Below, in pieces: positions 49,901-62,412 of a DNA stretch of 64,000 bases. Source of the DNA: Aquila chrysaetos chrysaetos (lineage: Eukaryota; Chordata; Aves; Accipitriformes; Accipitridae); the NCBI RefSeq assembly GCF_900496995.4, contig NC_044011.1, positions 16,896,041 through 16,960,040 on the forward strand, in the 5' to 3' direction. The position numbers and the translations under genes are program-made. The notes below the pieces were generated by a model. That model searched no databases. It saw only the letters and a program-made list of their open reading frames with translations, and was not told the DNA's origin. Positions within the stretch are counted from its first letter, which is position 1. Every line of letters begins with the position of its first letter.

Positions 49901-52900
49901 GTTGGATACCTTGCACTTCCTTATCAGAAATACTTTGTGGAAGACATCCTGTACTACATTTGCCTTTCCATAGCTATATCGCATCACATACTCATAGTGC
50001 ACTAGTCTAGTGCAGAGGTTTTTCTTCCCTTCTGTCATTTGTAACCAATATACTCCTATATAAGACATTTTCTCTGTTACTTCTAAAGTAAATGATCCTT
50101 CTTTTTGCACTATAAATGTCATCCCATTTCTTTCTGCCAGACCACCAAAGTCTTCAGCTTCTTCTATGCTATCATCTAAACCTTAACTGTGTTCACAATG
50201 CCCCCCAGCCTCGTACCAGCAACAAAATACATTAGCACACCGTTACTTCTTGTGCCAAGGTCATTAACGACAATAGATTGGTCCCCAATCCTCATTCTTC
50301 CTCCTGTGAAAAGTCATGGACTATGGCACTTAAAAAAAGGGAAACAATTATGATGTCTTTGGTGAGGGAGATTGGCCTATCCTATCTGTGAGCAGACATC
50401 ATCTTCCAGGTCAGTTAAATGAGAAGCCAGGTGTTTGCATGTAAGTTCCAACTATAAAATTTATTCCTTGTTTTGCTCAGTGTCCTGATGTGCTGAACTC
50501 CTGAAGGAAACAGGAGACTGGCCACAGTACATCAGCCAAATCTTGTAAACCTCAGAGTGCCTTCTGGTCCTGGAGCTGTAAATGAATGTAATAGTGCTTA
50601 TTCATGTGCATAAATGTGCTAGAGGTAAATAAGTGAAGAGCTCTGGACTACACAGGGTATATTTCACCGGCCAATGATTTCCACTGTGTATATCTGAAAT
50701 TGCAGTGAATAATGAACAGTTTGTCCTACTAGTGTCCACACTTTCTTCTCAAGCTCTTGGAAGAGTAGGCTTGTGTTTGAAAGTCATAGACAGAGCCCTG
50801 TGCCCTTGTGCAGCTTGAAGTTTCTGCTTGCAAATTGATATTGTGCAGATTACATCTGTAACTGCACTATCCTATAGGCACATAATATAAGAGGAGAAAA
50901 ACCCACTTTTTGTAGAAACAAAATTAATAATACACACCCGCCCTCCACCAACTTCAGTATACAAAGACAGTCATTAACAAATTGGTTTGGAATCTGAAGG
51001 AATTACTTCAAATGATAAGTGTCAAGAAGAGGGTTTTTTTAACACAGACAGTAAATACCATGTAGTATGTTATGAGTTTATTCCAACCATAGAAGCAGTA
51101 TCTTACCACTGTTCTATCACCAGGAACACCTACATTCTCTCTATTCCATGCAGCACCTAACACATGGTATATTTAAAGAACAACCTGGCTTCACTATGTA
51201 ACAAAGTCTGATTTTTTTTTTTTTTTTCCTTAATCCACAGGCTTTCTTCTACAAACTCAGAAATAAGTCTTATATCAAATCAGGGGCTATCTGCATGTCT
51301 GGGCTGGAGTTTTTTAATAGAAGGTGTAAATAGCTCCCATTTTTTTCTGAAAAGGTGTCTCCTATTGACTTCTGTGTGCACTTTTCTGCAATTCCATATA
51401 GCACAAGCTAAGCAAGGTCAGACTAGGTCAACTGTTGGAGGAACAGCCTTTAAGGTAAAGTTGCCTAGTAGAGAAAGCAGTACTGGTAATAATGGATGTG
51501 ATTGATAGACCTTTTTTGACTTGGTACTGATAGAGCAAGTGAGCCAGGGCACTGTGAAAAGTCAATGCATTACTAGAGGACTCAGTAGTTAGAATATTTG
51601 GAAAACAAAGGGGGTTTTGGCCACTTGTGGTAATAAAAAAGCCCTGGGTGTGTAGAGGGGGCAGTGATGATTTAATGTGAGCAATCACATTCTTCCTGCA
51701 CCATGATCCTAGCAGTGCTGCACAGCTCACCAGCATTCATGAGTCACTACCTCCATTCTAGTGCATTTGCTTTTCCAGTAAAACTCTCTCCCAGGTCTAT
51801 CCTGGAATTGCTGTGTAGCAATGCAGAACACTATTAGAACAGTTGCCACATTATATCATGTCCACAGCCATGCCCCAGCAATGGATAACATGGTCTATGC
51901 ATGTTCCCTTCAGTCTGTTAGTCCTCAGATATCATTTGTACCAGTATGGGGTGAAAAGCACCAACAAAATGTGGGATGTTACGAGAAATCCATTAGCCCT
52001 TTCACGTTCAAAGTCTAATACAACATTTTTTTTAAATTATAGAACTATTCCATCATATATATATATACAGTCTCTCTTTCTCTCTCCTTTGGCTGCTGCT
52101 GCTATTCAGTTTAGTCTAAATCATGAAAATCTGAAATCATATTCTTGTTTACTGGCTTATTCTCCTCCATCTCACGCCCCTCCCCATTTTTCTCTCTAAG
52201 CTGCTTGAAAACATTCAGTTACCCAGCCCTGGAGGTGAAACTACTCAGAGAACTTCAAGGTTATGAAATGCAAAAGCTTGGCTTTTATTTGTTTCACAGT
52301 CAGAGAAAGCAGTGCACAGGATGAAAACCACCGTAGTGCAGCTCTGTTAACACATAAAGGAAGCTCTAATTGAGTTTAAAAAGCAAGTGTATTTTTACAT
52401 AATTAGGAAAAACAAAAACCCCCACAACAATGTTGAACAAATAGTGGTGGTGTTTATATCAATCTAGTTGAAAAGTTTAAAAAAAAAAAAAAAGGCAAAG
52501 CAAGCAACCAATGGTCAAATCAGATAAACAACGGTCAGGGTGCTACTGCTATGTTTGATAGAAAAGCAAAACGATTGGTGAGAATTAAGTACTCACTGCA
52601 AAGAGAGAGAAACATTTGAAGTTATCAAAGAGAGAAGTCTTGATGTCAAAAAGAAAGAGGAATCTTGGTTTAAAGGATGGTTAAAGCTTTTACTTTGGAA
52701 TGATCTGAATTTTGAAAAGTCACCCAAAAGAGGAATAGAAGAAACCAGGGAGTTCAAGAGCTAATAGCTGTAAAAAAAAGGAATAATTCGTTGGGACCTG
52801 AGCAATAGATAGGAATGTTTTAGGGAGCTGAACTTAGAGATCTGAGGTGCTTTGTCTTGAATTGCTGGTTAAGTCATTAGGACTCCCACTTTTCTTTATA

Positions 52901-55180
52901 TGTCTTGTAGCAGTTTGCTCAGACATTGTAAAAGAAATTAAAATAAAAACTCGACTTCTCTCTTTGCCTGGGTGGTGCCTGAAAAACAATACATATTTAT
53001 GTGTGCAGAGTTGTCAACATGTTACACAGCACTTGTAAGCGCTATCCGTATTCAGTGATATGGTTGCACGATTATAAAGCACAAGTGCTTGCATCTCTCT
53101 TGAAGATGTACTATAGGAAGCTGTTTGAAATATTGCCACAGCTATTGCACCCAAGTGCATTTTTATGCAGCTTTCTCTGTCAGCAATTTGTCCTTGTGCT
53201 CTAATAGTGACAACAATTAGATGCACTGAGGTGTGCCAGAAATTATACCCCATTAAACCACAGACAAACTGGAGATGGAGTCAGAGCCTGTTGGGCCCAA
53301 TCCCCACCAGTGCACTTCTTGCAAGGTGACCTTGGCTTCTGTGGGGAATGCTTGGGGCACGCAGCCCTCTGAGGGCTGGAAAAACGTGAAGCAGTTTCAA
53401 TGCCCACGGGTAATCCTGTTGCAAACTTATTACAGGTAATTGCCACCTTACGCCCAACTTCCCTGAGTGCTGCTCCTGTTGGTCCCCAGGCGTGGGTTGC
53501 CTTTGCTTTTGCTGTGCAAGCTGCTGGCAGCGCAAACTGCTCCCCAGGAGCACAGCCCTCCTCGGGAGGCAGCTGCTGGGGACTCCCACAGCACGGGCAA
53601 TAAATAATAAAGACCCATTTGGGGCAGATGTGCCAGCTGCTGCGCTCAGACCTGGGTGCAGAACCTGAACTACTCCAGAGTAGTGGGTTTGGATCAGGGC
53701 ATAATAAAAATCAAAGCACAAACCACTGTGACAGTGAAACTTATGACAGGGATGATATAAAATGGCTGCCAGCAATTGCAGAGGATTGGACTGGAGCCAG
53801 GGTACATTAAAATATTTGTAGTAGCCCCAGAAAAAGGCAATCTGACTTTCAGATGGTGGAAAGGGGCTGTGTATTTGTGTTTGTGTGTCTTGTGGTATAT
53901 GCGTGTGTTCATTTTTAGTGAAATCATGTACTTCCATCATTTCCTTGACGGCTTGATTTTGGGAGGATTTCCTGATAATTTGTGCCAAATGAAACTTCCT
54001 TTAGTTATCTCCCTGCTGTATCTTCTGATAACTTGCCCTGTTTTCTAGCTCCAGTCATGGCTGATGAAACTAGATTAAGCTTCCAAAATTACACTGCAGT
54101 GAATCAAAGCTAGAGAAAATAGCAAGGAAGAATTAAATATTGTCCCTGTGCTGTGCTTCAGCCAAGCTGAATCCAAATCACTGTGGAAGAAGAGCTCTCA
54201 AAAAACTGTTCTTAAGGTGAGCGGGGGAAATGCCATCTTCCCAACACGTAGTGGTTTTGGTCAGAATGGAAAGTAGAAGTCTATTTTAAGACGGTCTGTT
54301 TTCCTCATATTCCCAACTAGATGGAAGAGGAAAGCTTTGCAAAGCACATGAAAGTCTCTTGCATGACTGCCAGCCCAGAAAAGCTTGGGAGAGGAACCGC
54401 ACTTGAGCCACTCTATGGGAAATACAGGAAAATGCCATGGAGGTGAAGAAAAGAGCTCAGACTTCACCTAGTTAATTCTAACCAGATTTGGGTTGTGTTT
54501 ATGTCTAGCAAGGAAATTAGGTTCCTTGGATTAAACCACTGGGTTGGTTGCTGATTCAGAAAACACTGACATCGCTAAACACCTCCATCCACGCGGTCCT
54601 ATACAGTGCCTTGTGGAGACACACTACTGAGCTTTAGGTGAACTAAATCAATCACCAGAAGCAGTATTCCCACCTCAGGACAGCTCTCCCCGCTCAGAGC
54701 AGCTAGCCTTCCTGGCAAACAAGGTCTTTCCCTTCTGCTGTTTTGTGCAGGGCTCAGAGGATGCCCAAGACATCCCTTTATCAGTGCCTTGGGCTGCAAC
54801 ACAACCCAAAACTTCTTGTGTGGACTGCTGTGAGGAAATAAATTTTCCTGTCCATGCTCTTACCCAAGAAGCTTCCAGGCACACATAGGAGTGATGGGAA
54901 GCTGTACTTCCCTTGGAAAGCCATGGCATAATTTTGCCTGCATGTTGCTGCTTGCACTTTCTTGGTACCAGCCCAGTCTGGTGTGACCACCGAACAGTTG
55001 TATACAGACAATCTAGACCTTAAGGTTTCTGAACTGGTATTAACACCCATTGTCAGTGCTATTTTTTGATTCTCTCCATGTAGCTATTATTGGCTTAAGG
55101 ATGGAGATTAAGCATTTTGAAATACCTTAGGGAACCAGTAGAGAGATGTTAGCACAGAAATCAATTGCTGAAGGGGATGT
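46961..55180. other. Gene-free sequence, 8 kb
   Basis: No supported gene. A GC-richer patch at 49,330-49,590 and another at 53,280-53,700 break the AT-rich background; the latter carries a 235-codon minus-strand open frame with no recognised domain (see findings). T16 at 51212-51227 followed by CCTTAATCCACAG is acceptor-like. (TA)8 at about 52053-52068 followed by (TC)n, and A15 at 52479-52493, are simple repeats. Confidence 0.5.
52053..52088. repeat. Compound TA / TC microsatellite
   Basis: ATATATATATATACAG is followed by TCTCTCTTTCTCTCTCC. Simple sequence, likely polymorphic. Confidence 0.75.
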
Positions 55181-55283
55181 GAAGTCTTTACTTCTGGTGG
55201 CTCTTAAGAACAGGCTGCACAAATGTCTTTCAAGGATAATTTAGGTGTAGCGGGCCCAGTCTAGATGACCTGTTGAGATTCCA
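55181..55283 (+). mobile_element. CR1-type LINE 3'-end fragment
   Basis: CTTCTGGTGGCTCTTAAGAA, CAGGCTGCACAAATGTCTTT, CAAGGATAATTTAGGTGTAG, CCCAGTCTAGATGACCTGTT GAGATTCC follow the standard CR1 tail ('..ggaggttttaagaacaggctggacaaacatttgtcagggatgatttaggtata..gggctagatgacctcttgagatccc'). Plus orientation, 5'-truncated, with no terminal octamers visible. Confidence 0.75.
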
Positions 55284-57280
55284 CAGCTGTAACTGGTACC
55301 AAAGGTCACAGCATGTGTACATGTGCCAACACAGCTCACCAGCCATTTAGTCATAGCATCGGTGAACACATTTCTTTGGAAGAACCACAGCTCACTTGGG
55401 CTAAGGCAACACATACAGTCTGGGGTCTAAGCAGCAATGAGCTGGTTACATCTGTCAATCTGAAAACTCATAACACCTGTGTGGAGAGGCTGTGAGGAAT
55501 TCTTGCCTGCTCCCGGCAAGCCACCTGCCCTCAGGGCACCAGGGTGGACATGAGGAAATGGCAGAGTTGTAGGAGGATTATCCCACCTTCCCTTCAGCTT
55601 CCTGGACAGCTTTGGCCGAGCAGAAAAGTCCTGCCACATATTCTGAAAGGTTTAAAAATGGACTTTCTCCCTCTGATGAAAGTTAACTGCTGTGCAGTTG
55701 TACTGAGTGAGGGATGCCTGGGGTGGGTCTGCCTATCTGGGCTATCTTTGGTGTGCAGTTAAGTTTAGAGTCAGGATGACGTCCAGCAACTATCTGAAGC
55801 CTAAAACTCCATTTTCTCTAAATTTTACACTCCTGTCAGGAAATAAATCCCTCTTTGATTGGGGGTAGAATTGAAAAGCTGGCAGGTCACTGTCTTCATT
55901 GCTGTGCCTGCAGTTACAAATTCACTCAGTTACTGCATAACTGTGAGTGACACAGAGGGCATCACAGGCCAGAGCCCAGTTCAAAACTGAGAGAATCACA
56001 TAGCTCATGGTAAGAGTGACAATAGCCATGATCTTGCTGGTGATATGTTCAGAGAAGATAGAGGGGACAGAGGTTCAGTAACAAGTACTTACTTTATCTT
56101 GGCTGCAATACTGATAAGGCCTTCCTATAGCTGCTTCCCTATGTAACTGCATCATTCACTTAATACTGACCACCTTTTCCTAATACCACTCTGTTTCTAC
56201 ACTTTCTAATGAAGGAAAACATTTTTTATTTCATTATCTTATGTCCAATGGAGTTAACAAGCCCCTTAGACTGCAGCAAATCTACTTTCTGTTTTGTGGA
56301 GCATCTAGTACAGCTTTTGGCAGTGACAGAAACAGCAATACTTCTCCATATGGCCAAGCCTGTCCTGCCACCTGTACTCTAGGAGTGCATTTGTCTGACA
56401 CAGCATCCTGGTGAGCTTTCAGTGAAAACACAGTCATGTCATACAGTCAAACCCACAGTGTCCAGGTTTGGTTTGGCTCACTAACAACCAGCTGCTTCCC
56501 AACGGTTTCTGTTCATCCAGAGCCAGAGTGGACTTTATAACAGTGCTCTTGCTAAGAGCAAGTGAAAACTCTTAACATAGAATAGTGTTTTATACATATC
56601 CCACCTACTCCAGATTAACTACCAGGTAAAAGGATCCTTGGAAATATTCAATTACAGTTTCCTACTGTCCCATGACAGAAGCTACAGATGTTCTATGTGT
56701 ATTTGTTGTTTCATTGAGTGGATTTGATATATTCCAAGAAAAAAGCAGGTAACAAAGTCTTGGTTTAGATTTGAGCTTTCCTACATCTCCAGATTATTCA
56801 CAATTGGGATTCTGGTCTATATTTAGCTCAAGGCTCTTCAACTATGAAATGTACTTAGATCAGTTGGGCAACTTAGCAATTGTTAATCACTAATTTCTTC
56901 TTTTCCAGTCCATTCCACTTCTATCAATGCACTGAGTCAATTCCTCCTCCAGTCCACTAACTTCACAAGAGAAGTAACACTCATGAACAAGCTCATAGCT
57001 TGTTCCATTGTTGGGAGCAAAGTGGGACAATAGGATAACAGTGTACTTGCATGGGATGGATGGCAGGAGACCAGCCAACTGTGAAGAGGTAAATTTAGAC
57101 AGAAACAGTTCTTTGCAGTCACATTAGGAAATTAAACTACACTTGTTTTAGAGGATTTTTAAAATAAATCAAGAGAAATATACAGTAGCAAGCAAGGAAG
57201 ATGAGGAAAGGAGAGAGTTTCAGGACTGAAGGTAGGTCAAGAAGCCAAGGAAAATGGAGAAAAGTGGTGTCATTGGTGAC
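55284..57280. other. Gene-free sequence with one weak repeat relic
   Basis: No exon was recognised. The only element suggested is the weak LINE/SINE-tail match at 56264-56320. Short open frames have no motif. Confidence 0.5.
56264..56320 (+). mobile_element. Possible L3/MIR-type tail relic
   Basis: CCTTAGACTGCAGCAAATC, CTACTTTCTGTTTTGTGGAG and CATCTAGTACAGCTTTT echo 'tagactgtaagctc...ctttctgtgtttgtacagcacctagcacaatgggg'. It is a short, weak match and could be chance. Confidence 0.35.
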
Positions 57281-57750
57281 TGTGAGAGAATTTGTGGGAA
57301 AAATTGTGGGAGGACGAAGGAAACTACACAAGGCACATCTGTTGTTGTAAGTTTACTAACTGCACAAAGGCACAATTATTATGAGCTTGCTGAAGAATGC
57401 ACAAAGAGTAAAACAAGGTCGGGCATACGTGACTGATAACAGGAGGGCGATGTGACTGAAGACAGAGTGCAAGACAGCATGCAGGTGGAGGAAACTATTC
57501 GCGTGATTAGAGGACTTTATCCAATTAGACTATTGTTTAAGAGCGTGAACGGCACATGTTAACCAATCAACAAATGGCTTATGTGTGAGTAGGTACTAGA
57601 AACATATATAACCGAGTGTTGCGCAGTTAATAAACGGAGAAATCGTTTGATCCACAGTATCTGTGTTAGTCCGTTTTCTCCCCAGGGCGAGTCCCTGGTG
57701 ATGTGTCGTTTTCCCTAGATTGTCGCAGCAGAGAAAGTGCGACAGGTGAC
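57275..57750 (+). mobile_element. Solo LTR C with perfect 6-bp target-site duplication
   Basis: GGTGAC occurs at 57275-57280 and again at 57745-57750. It flanks a 464-bp element (57281-57744) that begins TGTGAGAG and ends GTGCGACA, with TGT...ACA ends. Inside, in plus orientation, lie CCAAT-type boxes (TATCCAATTAG near 57,520; AACCAATCAAC near 57,560), a TATA box (CATATATAA at 57604-57610 region) and AATAAA at 57629-57634, the U3-R-U5 layout of a short retroviral LTR. A 6-bp duplication is typical of ERVK/alpha-beta-type retroviruses. No internal sequence remains, so it arose by LTR-LTR recombination. It encodes no protein. Intact signals and duplication imply a fairly recent insertion. Confidence 0.9.
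57604..57634 (+). promoter_or_regulatory. TATA box and polyadenylation signal of LTR C
   Basis: CATATATAA begins at 57604 and AATAAA lies at 57629-57634, only about 20 bp downstream. This is the compact arrangement of short LTRs, in which the R region is brief. The downstream sequence (GT/T-rich TCTGTGTTAGTCCGTTTTC) would serve as the 3' processing element. The LTR could act as a promoter or terminator for host transcripts on the plus strand. Confidence 0.6.
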
Positions 57751-60700
57751 CATATACATACATACCCTTTTCCTGGGGACAACACATCCTGGTGGATCAC
57801 AGCACTTCAGAAGCTTAAAATGCCAAGAAGTTTCAGAGATTTCCCACAGCCTAGCTTTCAGTGGATCCGAAACTAATGTTACTCATGCCAACGCACTACA
57901 ATGCAGTTTAGCAGTATGAAACACTACTACAAATGAAAGCAGCAGTTGGTGAAGTGTAACAGCTGCTCAGATTTTCTACCTGAAGATTCATGATTAACTC
58001 TTCTTCATTAAAGAGTTCGGTGAAGTTGGATATTTTTATTATTGTATTTCTCGCATCTTTTCAAATCCAGCAAGTCTGGTGGAAAATATGTGAGTCTGAA
58101 GAGTGCAATATGTCTCCACAAAATTAGAATCTGTTTCTCCTCCAGGTTTTCCCTCATTCAAATTTGTGCTGTGTTCTGCTTCATCAAAAGAATGGGACAA
58201 TGATCATTATCCAGTTCCTTCTTGTCAGGTCATGTCAATGTTGGATGTCAATTCAGAGTTTTGTGGCAAGAAATTAATGTAAAATCCCTTAAAATCTTTT
58301 TCTCTGATTCAGACTCAAAACTAAAGAAGAATCATCTTATAGGAAGAGAGGAAATGAAGAGTACTCTTCATGCCTGTCCCTCAGCACATAAATGAGTTGT
58401 GCATCTTTGGAGGAACACTTGCAGGTGTTTGGGGTTTTTATGCTATCTGTTTGCTTATTTGAATATTAGTTTTGTTGAATATTAGTTTTAATATTCAACA
58501 GTTTTATGTTTTCTTGTAGTGACTTGGTCTTGAAGTTAGCTCAGAAAGTCTCATATGCAAGAAGGACCTCAGAAAATTTCCCACTCAAATATGCTATATT
58601 GACAAATATGCTACAAACATCCTAATGTGGGGACCTTAATCAGGCAGAACTTCTGAATCTCTAAATTCCTCCTCATTCCTGATACAAATGAAATAGCTTT
58701 TCTCCTCAGTTAGCCTCTCAACACTTCTTACTCCCACTACTTTAAAGCTTTTATTGTCATTCTTGTCTCTCCAACATGATACACATATTCAACCCAGCTT
58801 GGTAGCATTTCTATCGGATTGAGAAAAGTCTGACAGCATCTTTGGCTTTCCTAATTGAGCCTAAGAAACCCAGCATGCCAGGTACTTCTCAGAGCAGAGG
58901 ATTTTCACTGCTTCCAGGATTGGACCATGCCAATCTCAGCAGCCTCAAACAGCATCTGCAATTGGTATGTAAAAATCTACCATGGAAAGCTGCATGCTGT
59001 TGTAATTTGTGTCTCCACGTGCCATATGTTTAAGTGAAAGAGTGTGACAATCACAGCAGCACACTGTCCAGAAGTCATAAGCAGTTAACACAATGCAACA
59101 TGATTGTTGGCAGGCCTGCTGGTCTGGGTCATGCAGCCAAAGCTGAATTTATAAAACAGAGTAAACGGCATGGGAAGAGTGGAAAGGCAACCGGAATTTG
59201 AAACCATGCACCAGCCTGATAGGAATGCTCTGCAACTGCCTCTCAGTTTTGCATTTCCATTTCTTTCTGCCTGGCTGGCCCAGATGAGGACTCATCTACC
59301 TGCTCTTTCACCAGACCATAGCTCTTGAAGACTGAGTCAAGTTTAGACAGGGGTACTCCAAATTTTTACTCAGGAGAAGTCCCCATATCCATAGGGAAGT
59401 TAGACTTCCATGCCACAGGTAGCTCATATCTTTCACAGGAGAGATAAAAAGGGATTTACAGGAAAGGTGGAGTCCCTTTCCAATAAGGAGTACCAGGCCA
59501 CATTTTCACGTGGTGGCACATGATGGCACAGCCACATAGCTGAACAGCCCCCCATCCAGTCCGCGCTGAGTTACCCCTGCAGAAGATAGGGTCTATCTTC
59601 CTATCCTGAGCAAAATGTGCATGTGATGGGGCTCTGATCTCTGCCAAAGAAAGGAGCGGATTGGGTGTTTTATGCAGGGAGGAGGGAGATGTTTGTGCTC
59701 AGGCAGCAATTATACCCTGAAATCCGGAGGCTGACGGTTGCTGCTCCAGGGCAGCCAACTCTGCTTCCTGCAGCTGGCTGCTTAATACTGCAAAGGTGAT
59801 GAAACCTGAAGGGAGACACTGAATAGGTGGTAATTATGACTGACACAGTGACGGCTTGTGCAGACATGTAACCATGGAACAAAACACTGCAGTTAGCTAA
59901 CAAGAGATCGGTATAAGGTTTTTCACTGGCACTGTGTCTCCTGTCTGACACTTCTGAAATTGGAGGAAAAAAAGCATTGTGAGCTTCAGCATTCAGAGAC
60001 ATAATAGGCCAGACGCACTGAGGGTGGAACACCAACATCTATCCCTTTCAGGATGATTATAGCAAGTTCTGTTTCCATGTTGATTCCTGCAAAACTGCTT
60101 TTCTTACTTGCCATTTTTTCCTTCATAAATGTCTCTTCTAGGTTGTGTTCCTGTGATACAGTTGGCTACACTACACCTCCATCTCTCTCAAGCAGACAAT
60201 TTTCTGAACAGTTTCAAATAACTATAGGGAGGCATGTGTGTACCTAAACCCACGTTATCAAATTATTCTCTTTCCCTTCCTTTATCTGGGGGGACAGAGA
60301 GGCTTTCTTGAGTAATTATGCTTTTCTACAGAGGGCTGAGGAAAAGACACTGGGACACCCTGTTCAATCAGCACACCTTTGGAACTTCTTCAAGTGTTAA
60401 TGAACAAAAAAAATCCTTTTCCTGCCCGGTGAAAATATCTGAGGTAGATAAACCAGAAATCTCCTAGGTTTCTATAATAATACAAGTACCTAGGAAACAG
60501 GAGAAAGAGGACTCAAATTTATCACTAACTGCATAAGCACTGATCTATAGTCCTTCTTTCTTCCCCCTTTTTGAAGTGGAACATGGAATTGCCCTGGCAG
60601 AAGACATGCTTTTAATCAGGTATGAAACCGGTGATCAAAGTTCACAAATGAAGTGGGAATTAGGCAGAGTAGGAACCTGTACCAGATGAGAGCCCTAACA

Positions 60701-62342
60701 GCACATGTGCTGAGGAGAGCAGGAGGAATTATTTCTATTACCCCGGTGTGAAAAAGAGACAAAAAAATTCCACTCAGTTGTTGGAAATCTTATGTAGTGG
60801 AAGTTTTATCAGAAGCTGTACAGTTCCACAAAAGATGTCCATCTCAATACATCTACACATTTTAATGAAAAACACTTTTGTCGGAAATTTTCCAACCATT
60901 TGCTGATCCTGCCAACAGTAAATTTGCTTTCCATGGAAACTCCATGGAGTACTCTTCCCCTATGTACTCTGCTGGGATTACCCAATTTATACACCTCTTA
61001 CATCTCCTTTTCATCTTTGGACTTTTTCCCATGTAGAAAAGTGGAAAGTCTTTGCTTCACCCAGTAGCCATGCCATTCTTTGGAAAGAACCTCCTAATCC
61101 CCAAACCCACCAGTCAGAATTTGTCGAGTGAAATCTGTAAATCTTGAATACTGTATTAAACATAACACGTATATAAAAATCATCCATTTTACTCATGGCC
61201 ATTGCAGAATGATCTGATATTTTATCTCTTCCTGTCCCACTCATGAAATTTTTCTATGGTTGTCTAAACAACTAACTGTACAGCTCAGTGACCATACCTT
61301 TTAATCTGTCCATAAAGGGCCTGTGACACAAAGTTAGCATAATGTAACTTATACAAAAGTGAATGTTCATTTTTATGCAACAGATTATTGTTCAATGGTC
61401 AGTGCTTTTGTCTATGTGATTTCATTCAGAAGATGTACATATGTTCCAGATTTGGGGCTAATAACTATAGGGATATACAGTTTAAAGAAAAACTGTAATC
61501 CAATTTATATTTGTTCAATTATTTCACTGTGTTGAAACAACGTGATTCATCCACCTTTGGTTCTGAGGCCAGAGAGTGGCCTGTGGAAAGCAATTGCTGT
61601 ATAAATAAACATACAGAATTGTTTGTGTCCCTCTGTGGCACATACCAGCATTGGTTACTAGTCATTTATTTCTCCTGCTGTGCAAAACATTGAACATTGA
61701 GAATTAACTAAAAGCAGGTTTTCTTTTTCTGGATTTTAATAGAGGAAAAAATAGCAAGCATGCCTTTGGGGCTGTTTTCTAAATTCTACTTTGGATTCAG
61801 TTCTTACCTAGATCTTTTTTAAATGTATTAGGCTGTCACTCCCTCTAGTCTAGCATCAGGTCTTGGGCAGTGGCCAGTGCTTTCAAGAGGAGCTTTACAT
61901 GCCTGCAGGAGAAAGGGGCTATAGGAAATTAGCAAGGTTTATGATCAGGAAGAGGAAGGGACACACAGCTAAAGTTATTTCCTCTTACTCACAGCTCTCC
62001 TTACATCACCTGGAGCAAGCAATATAATAGCAGGTGCACGTGATGTAAAGTCATGGCACACAGACCACTGGAAATGCAATGCCATGAGGGAGAGATTGGA
62101 ATATGCCTGCATAATATTATCAGAAACATGGAGTAAGCATGTGCATCTGAAAAGGCAGCAAAATCTGGTGTTCTAGATTGTCCTCCAAAGTAAAAAAAGA
62201 CCACCATGCTTAAGAGGAACAAGGAACTGTTTTAGCTGTGGTTCAGAGAAGCTAGGTCTGCCGCCTACTTCCTATCAACCATTGCTGAAATGGCTGGAGC
62301 ATCAATACTCACTGTGATGCAACAGGACAAGTAACCAGAGAC
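57751..62342. other. Gene-free sequence
   Basis: No exon, RNA or element was recognised apart from a hairpin-forming inverted repeat at 58473-58500. Open frames are short, at most 122 codons (59670-60038 minus), with no motif. Confidence 0.5.
58473..58500. repeat. 11-bp perfect inverted repeat (hairpin)
   Basis: TGTTGAATATT (58473-58483) and AATATTCAACA (58490-58500) pair perfectly around a 6-base AGTTTT loop. The left arm also overlaps a direct repeat of GAATATTAGTTTT at 58461 and 58477. It is AT-rich, so probably a slippage-derived structure and not an RNA gene. Confidence 0.7.
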
Positions 62343-62412
62343 TTATAGAATAATTGAGGTGTGAAGGGACCTCCAGAGGTCTGTGGCCCAGTCTTCTGCG
62401 CAAAGCAGGGCC
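62343..62412 (-). mobile_element. CR1 LINE 3'-end fragment, minus strand
   Basis: TTATAGAATAATTGAGGTGT GAAGGGACCTCCAGAGGTC, then CAAAGCAGGGCCA is the reverse complement of a CR1 tail ('tggccctgcttgagcagg...gacctccagaggtcccttccaacc...attctat'). It is inserted in minus orientation and 5'-truncated, with only about one octamer-like unit left. Similarity fades after 62,412. Confidence 0.75.
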
